Source: Clostridiales bacterium
Lineage (GTDB): Bacteria > Bacillota > Clostridia > Christensenellales > CAG-138
DNA length: 64,000 nt
Assembly (NCBI GenBank): GCA_004558525.1
Contig: SFCQ01000003.1
Span: 124,001-188,000 of the forward strand
Direction: 5' to 3'
The position numbers and the translations under genes are program-made. Position 1 is the stretch's first letter, and the number at the start of each line of letters is the position of its first letter. Positions 63,468 to 64,000 of the stretch are shown here, in pieces. The notes below the pieces were generated by a model. The model was not told the origin of the DNA. It made no database searches and saw nothing but the letters and a program-made list of their open reading frames with translations.

Positions 63468-63513
63468 CAGGGCCGCCCCAAGTAGCAGGTACATTAAGGG
63501 CGGCCCTGTTTTT
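63468..63513. terminator. Bidirectional terminator between ktrA and asnS
   Basis: CAGGGCCGCCC/GGGCGGCCCTG, 11-bp perfect stem with a 19-nt loop, followed by TTTTTG on the plus strand. Confidence 0.8.
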
Positions 63514-63527
63514 GCGGTTATATCGTA

Positions 63528-64000
63528 TTATATATCCATGCTGGCCGCAGTGCGCGGGAAGGGCAGCACGTCCCTAATGTTGGCTATGCCGGTAACGTAC
63601 ATAACCATCCTTTCAAAGCCAAGGCCGTAGCCCGCGTGCTTCACGCCGCCAAAGCGCCTAAGCTCCATATACCAATCATACTGCGACATGTCAAGCCCAA
63701 GCTCCTCTATGCGCTTTCTAAGCATATCGTCGCGCTCCTCACGCTGGCTGCCGCCGACTATCTCACCAACGCCCGGCACAAGAAGGTCAACCGCGGCAAC
63801 GGTCCTTCCGTCATCGTTCATGCGCATATAAAAGGCCTTAATGTCCTTTGGATAGTCTGTCACGAATACGGGCTTTTTGAATATCCTTTCTGTTATATAG
63901 CGCTCATGCTCGGTCTGAAGGTCGCAGCCCCACTCAACGGGATACTTGAACTCTTCGCCGGACTTTTTAAGCAGCTCCACAGCCTCGGTATAGGTTATCC
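63528..64000 (-). CDS. asnS: Asparagine--tRNA ligase (C-terminal part)
   Basis: The last 157 or so residues of a class IIb synthetase; the gene continues beyond the right edge. Class II motifs: [28 protein letters not shown] (motif 2/3 region) and [34 protein letters not shown], the class II motif 3 with the AsnRS-type ending. The preceding residues [14 protein letters not shown] are also typical. Charges tRNA-Asn with asparagine. The stop precedes the ktrA-side terminator. Confidence 0.96.
   Translation of the reverse strand, partial: ITYTEAVELLKKSGEEFKYPVEWGCDLQTEHERYITERIFKKPVFVTDYPKDIKAFYMRMNDDGRTVAAVDLLVPGVGEIVGGSQREERDDMLRKRIEELGLDMSQYDWYMELRRFGGVKHAGYGLGFERMVMYVTGIANIRDVLPFPRTAASMDI

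Noticed and set aside
1..64000. tRNA, rRNA, prophage and IS transposase genes
   Set aside because: No cloverleaf or rRNA-like sequence and no transposase, integrase or phage structural protein was recognised by eye in the gaps; a tRNAscan run would settle the tRNA question.

Overview
The window comes from an anaerobic, spore-forming member of the Firmicutes, class Clostridia, probably from a gut-type habitat. The evidence is a sigE-spoIIGA sporulation pair with Spo0A boxes, oxygen-sensitive ferredoxin-linked oxidoreductases, Hnd-type NAD(P)H:ferredoxin/hydrogenase subunits, a meso-diaminopimelate type MurE and type III glutamine synthetase. The DNA is moderately GC-rich. Native genes make heavy use of the Ile codon ATA and the Arg codon AGG. 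Most genes lie on the minus strand.

Layout. 1-2516 (minus): a kor-type 2-oxoacid:ferredoxin oxidoreductase operon (ferredoxin, alpha, beta, gamma). The beta/gamma junction is broken by a frame change and the gamma gene runs off the left edge. 2535-3605: regulatory DNA, a zinc-ribbon protein and a probable structured leader RNA. 3606-6584: a TIGR01440/UPF0340 protein, a dipeptide epimerase and an Fe-S aldo/keto reductase. 6640-8108: sigE and its processing protease spoIIGA behind Spo0A boxes. 8592-23358: a division and cell wall (dcw) cluster in the order mraZ-rsmH-ftsL-PBP(PASTA)-murE-mraY-murD-ftsW-murA-ftsQ-ftsA-ftsZ, without murF, murG or murB. 23605-30901: a VanW-family protein, a divergent ECF S component plus type II pantothenate kinase pair (probable pantothenate uptake and activation), PcrA helicase and an anchored C39-like peptidase. 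31305-34641: hndA-ATPase-hndB-hndC without a hydrogenase catalytic subunit.

34820-50220 (minus) holds a YgiQ radical SAM protein, a 2609-residue cyclic-glucan-synthase-like protein, a DivIVA domain fused to a ParB-like domain, SepF, YggS, an HlyD-like adaptor, an M16 peptidase and a degenerate YlxY-type deacetylase. 50340-52070 is an accessory island: a low-GC acetyltransferase between perfect 16-bp inverted repeats, a 67-bp tandem repeat, and a DUF559 nuclease gene bracketed by inverted hairpin repeats. 52095-55724: gdhA and glnN (ammonium assimilation). 56038-63456: MATE exporter, phosphohexomutase, RadC, an UMF1-type MFS protein and a divergent KtrB/KtrA potassium uptake pair. 63528-64000: the C-terminal part of asparaginyl-tRNA synthetase.

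The most unusual item is a dispersed element of about 190 nt, present in three near-complete copies (8371-8555 +, 31051-31251 -, 51846-52040 +) plus a short end fragment at 3551-3572. It folds into five consecutive hairpins, shows compensatory base changes between copies, ends in a terminator-like hairpin and sits next to gene terminators. In two of the three cases the neighbouring terminator sequence is duplicated on the other side. I could not assign it to any RNA or mobile-element family from memory.
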